Of a stretch of DNA of 64,000 nt, positions 63,778 through 64,000 are shown piece by piece (position 1 is the stretch's first letter; every line of letters begins with the position of its first letter). The notes under the pieces are model-generated. The model was not told the DNA's origin. It saw nothing but the letters and a program-made list of their open reading frames with translations, and ran no database searches. This DNA comes from Yoonia sp. SS1-5. Lineage in GTDB: Bacteria > Pseudomonadota > Alphaproteobacteria > Rhodobacterales > Rhodobacteraceae. Made by a program: the position numbers and the translations under genes. Where the stretch lies: NCBI RefSeq assembly GCF_038443705.2, contig NZ_CP151767.2:2967501-3031500 (forward strand), in the 5' to 3' direction.

Positions 63778-64000
63778 TCGTGCACCTTGCGTAGCGCCCG
63801 CCGCAGATCTGCCAGCATATGATCAAAGGGGAGATCCGCCGTGGTATCCTTGCGGCCGACCAGCACATAGTCCCATCCGGACCGACCGAATTCAGGCAAG
63901 ACGATCCGTGCTGCTGCGCGCAGACGCCGCTTGGCCCGGTTGCGGGCTACGGCGTTGCCGACCTTTTTGGAGCATGTGAAACCGACGCGCATCCCATCCG
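63774..64000 (-). CDS. rnpA: Ribonuclease P protein component, N-terminally cut by the window
   Basis: Only the C-terminal 75 or so residues are inside. RnpA is the protein subunit of RNase P, which trims tRNA 5' ends. The signature [20 protein letters not shown] plus RRLR is present. The methionine at 63992 is internal; the frame is open to the window edge. rpmH is expected beyond. Confidence 0.94.
   Translation of the reverse strand, partial: DGMRVGFTCSKKVGNAVARNRAKRRLRAAARIVLPEFGRSGWDYVLVGRKDTTADLPFDHMLADLRRALRKVHE

Overview
The window comes from an alphaproteobacterium of the order Rhodobacterales (Roseobacter group). The evidence is moderately GC-rich coding sequence, an AapJQMP/Bzt-type amino-acid transporter, the ATP12 chaperone gene, the rnpA-yidD-yidC-MOSC-engB-argB series and an alphaproteobacterial spc/alpha ribosomal cluster ending in rpoA-rplQ. 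Both ends are cut inside genes (tamB at the left, rnpA at the right). I saw no tRNA, rRNA, CRISPR array or intact transposase.

Layout. 0-8.2 kb: the tamB 3' end, then on the minus strand an oppABCDF peptide importer followed by a PstS-like/OmpA fusion gene. 8.4-19.5 kb: a hemerythrin-like protein, an EamA exporter, a response regulator/histidine kinase pair whose 3' end runs into a 269-bp inverted-repeat (MITE-like) element, a DUF1800/DUF1501 secreted pair, a second hemerythrin, a pirin and a serine hydrolase with a membrane tail. 19.5-25.7 kb: a ugpBAEC-type importer with a 2OG-Fe(II) oxygenase and a ROK regulator on the same strand. 25.8-31.7 kb: accessory genes, comprising an ASPIC/FG-GAP protein, a TIR-transmembrane-coiled coil-PDZ gene that is frameshifted as read, YdcH, PPK2, a small secreted protein, a repeat-rich gap and a low-GC DUF2971 gene.

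31.8-42.9 kb: ribosomal protein genes rpmC-rpsQ-rplN-rplX-rplE-rpsN-rpsH-rplF-rplR-rpsE-rpmD, then a terminator and a minus-strand outer-membrane barrel gene, then a consensus-like promoter and rplO-secY-adk-rpsM-rpsK-rpoA-rplQ ending in a strong terminator. The S10-operon genes that usually precede rpmC are not beside it. 43-44.7 kb: a divergent DM13/TetR pair with two operator-like palindromes, and a merF/GDCC mini-module. 45-49.2 kb: a tightly overlapped rarA-crcB-rluC-HAD-atpF1-assembly (ATP12) series. 49.3-54.5 kb: aapJQMP, in which AapM carries an unusually long soluble coiled-coil insert.

54.5-64 kb: minus-strand housekeeping genes (sixA-type phosphatase, Fe-S protein, secreted protein, argB, engB, MOSC, yidC, ttcA). 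They are separated from yidD-rnpA by a plus-strand DUF1353/lipoprotein pair and two orphan genes. One orphan gene is bracketed by a near-identical duplication of the yidD 3' end.

The least expected items are the split TIR-PDZ gene, the AapM coiled-coil insert, the inverted-repeat element that supplies a kinase stop codon, the two non-ribosomal intrusions at the ribosomal cluster, and the duplicated yidD terminus. I did not find a convincing complete new multi-gene system. The TIR-PDZ protein is the best candidate for unexplored biology.
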